Assembly: GCA_036675035.1 (NCBI GenBank)
Contig: JAKFFO010000139.1
Span: 1 to 7,244, forward strand
Source of the DNA: MESE01 sp036675035
Lineage (GTDB): Bacteria; Pseudomonadota; Gammaproteobacteria; Burkholderiales; Burkholderiaceae_D
Length of the DNA: 7,244 nucleotides
Direction: 5' to 3'
Below the pieces are notes generated by a model, which was not told the origin of the DNA, ran no database searches, and saw only the letters and a list, made by a program, of their open reading frames with translations. Of the stretch, positions 6,393 through 7,244 are shown piece by piece (within the stretch, counting starts at the first letter, position 1; every line of letters starts with the position of its first letter). The position numbers were made by a program, and so were the translations under genes.

Positions 6393-7244
6393 ATGACCGA
6401 CCTCGTCCACAGCCCAAAAGAACATGAAATCGACGAATCCAGAAACCTTGTGCTCCTGGGAGACAAGAGGGGAAATTTCGTCTATGCGAATCCGGCTTAT
6501 GTAGAGGCAAGCGGTTACACATGGGAAGAGCTCAAGGGTACGCTCGCCGCAAAGATGGTGCATTCCGATACGCCCAAAGAAATCATGGACGACATGGGGA
6601 TCACCATACGCAAAAAACAACCGTGGACGGGCGTCATCAAAAATCGCCGCAAGAATGGTGATTACCAATGGATACGCCTGAACATCATGCCGCTCTGGGT
6701 TGACAATAAATTTGCCGGCAGCCTGATGGTCCACAGCAAAGTGCTCCACGAAGAAATCGCGCGAATCGCGCCACTTTACAAACTCCTGCGCGACGGCAAG
6801 GGAAAGCACCTGATGGTGCGGTTTGGCCGCGTGGTCCCAGCCAATGCCTGGAGCAAAGCAGTCGAAGCAGTTCGCTCACTCGGGTTGAACGGGCCGATCT
6901 GGGCGGCAGTCGGCGCAATCGATATTGCCGGAATCGCTTGCACATTGACTGTTGCCGCCGATGTGGCGTCACCGTTGGTATGGAGCAGTCTGGCCGGATT
7001 CATTGCATGTACTTCGGTTGTCGGGTTCTATCTATCGCGCTCGATCGTGAAGCCGCTGCGCGATGCGGTGCGCTTTGCCAACCAGATCGCCGCCTGCGAT
7101 CTCGGCTCCAACATGACCAGCGCCCGCAGCGATGAGATCGGCGGCATGCTGCGCGCCCTTACCCAGGTGAGCATGAACATGCGCGCCACCGTCTCCGACG
7201 TGCGCGACAGCGCCAACCTGATCCAGAAAATGACGGCGGAGATT
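6393..7244 (+). CDS. Aer-like PAS-HAMP methyl-accepting chemotaxis transducer (3' end missing)
   Basis: The frame runs open from the ATG at 6393 to the window edge, giving 284 residues; AAGGA (6383-6387) lies five bases upstream. An N-terminal cytoplasmic PAS domain (about 15-115) contains YANPAYVEASGYTWEEL (31-47) and PWTGVIKNRRKNGDYQWIR (77-95), very close to the aerotaxis receptor Aer. A linker with EEIARIAPLYKLLRDGK (120-136) follows. Two membrane segments (about 169-189 and 193-213) have almost no periplasmic loop, and a HAMP domain (about 217-265) begins SIVKPL. The signalling domain that would contact CheA/CheW lies beyond the window. Aer senses redox or oxygen through FAD in its PAS domain. 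Here the Aer segment MVRHPDMP is replaced by KMVHSDTP (54-61), so the Arg is absent while His57 and Asp59 remain, and Aer's Trp (DMW) is Gly69. Flavin binding is therefore uncertain. The signal sensed is not known. Confidence 0.9.
   Translation, partial: MTDLVHSPKEHEIDESRNLVLLGDKRGNFVYANPAYVEASGYTWEELKGTLAAKMVHSDTPKEIMDDMGITIRKKQPWTGVIKNRRKNGDYQWIRLNIMPLWVDNKFAGSLMVHSKVLHEEIARIAPLYKLLRDGKGKHLMVRFGRVVPANAWSKAVEAVRSLGLNGPIWAAVGAIDIAGIACTLTVAADVASPLVWSSLAGFIACTSVVGFYLSRSIVKPLRDAVRFANQIAACDLGSNMTSARSDEIGGMLRALTQVSMNMRATVSDVRDSANLIQKMTAEI

Noticed and set aside
6315..6809. 164-codon minus-strand frame
   Set aside because: It is antisense to the PAS domain of the Aer-like gene, whose frame is open to the window end and matches a known family.

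Overview
The window looks like a piece of a betaproteobacterial chromosome, most likely from the Oxalobacteraceae/Burkholderiales (a Herminiimonas- or Janthinobacterium-like organism). This is an inference from the isocitrate lyase sequence, moderate GC content and gene style; no alignment was run. Most of it is ordinary metabolic, transport and signalling chromosome, with a mobile-element scar at the left edge. I see no CRISPR array, rRNA or tRNA, no phage genes and no obvious defence or toxin system.

Layout. At the left edge (1-122, minus strand) lies the 5' end of an IS5-superfamily insertion sequence with the first 19 codons of its transposase. Directly abutting it is a 163-bp element (124-286) that is one long, perfectly centred imperfect palindrome ending in TAGTGTAGTG/CACTACACTA: a MITE-like repeat. 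A strong bidirectional terminator (309-343) follows and closes the isocitrate lyase gene aceA (404-1702, minus). aceA has a good predicted promoter and a 14-bp perfect palindrome, GTCTTATATAAGAC, just upstream of its -35 box. A 434-bp divergent intergenic region leads to a DMT/EamA-type transporter (2137-3204, plus) with a 66-residue tail holding 24 histidines.

Convergent to the transporter is a RraA/HMG-aldolase-family gene (3248-3742, minus). After a 207-bp gap comes a major facilitator transporter of the fosmidomycin-resistance-like type (3951-5192, minus). It is divergent from an AraC-family regulator (5310-6101, plus) whose cupin domain resembles NimR/YeaM; the pair looks like a regulator with its efflux pump. 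A 291-bp spacer with a long inverted repeat precedes an Aer-like PAS-HAMP chemotaxis transducer (6393 to the window end, plus), cut off before its signalling domain.

How the genes relate. aceA is the glyoxylate-shunt enzyme and appears to be transcribed alone. The AraC/MFS pair is the only clear functional coupling. The EamA transporter, RraA homologue and Aer-like receptor each look like separate transcription units. The observations most worth following are the palindromic element with the IS at its tip, the aceA operator-like palindrome, the His-rich transporter tail, and the Aer-like PAS domain lacking the Arg and Trp of the flavin-binding Aer consensus.
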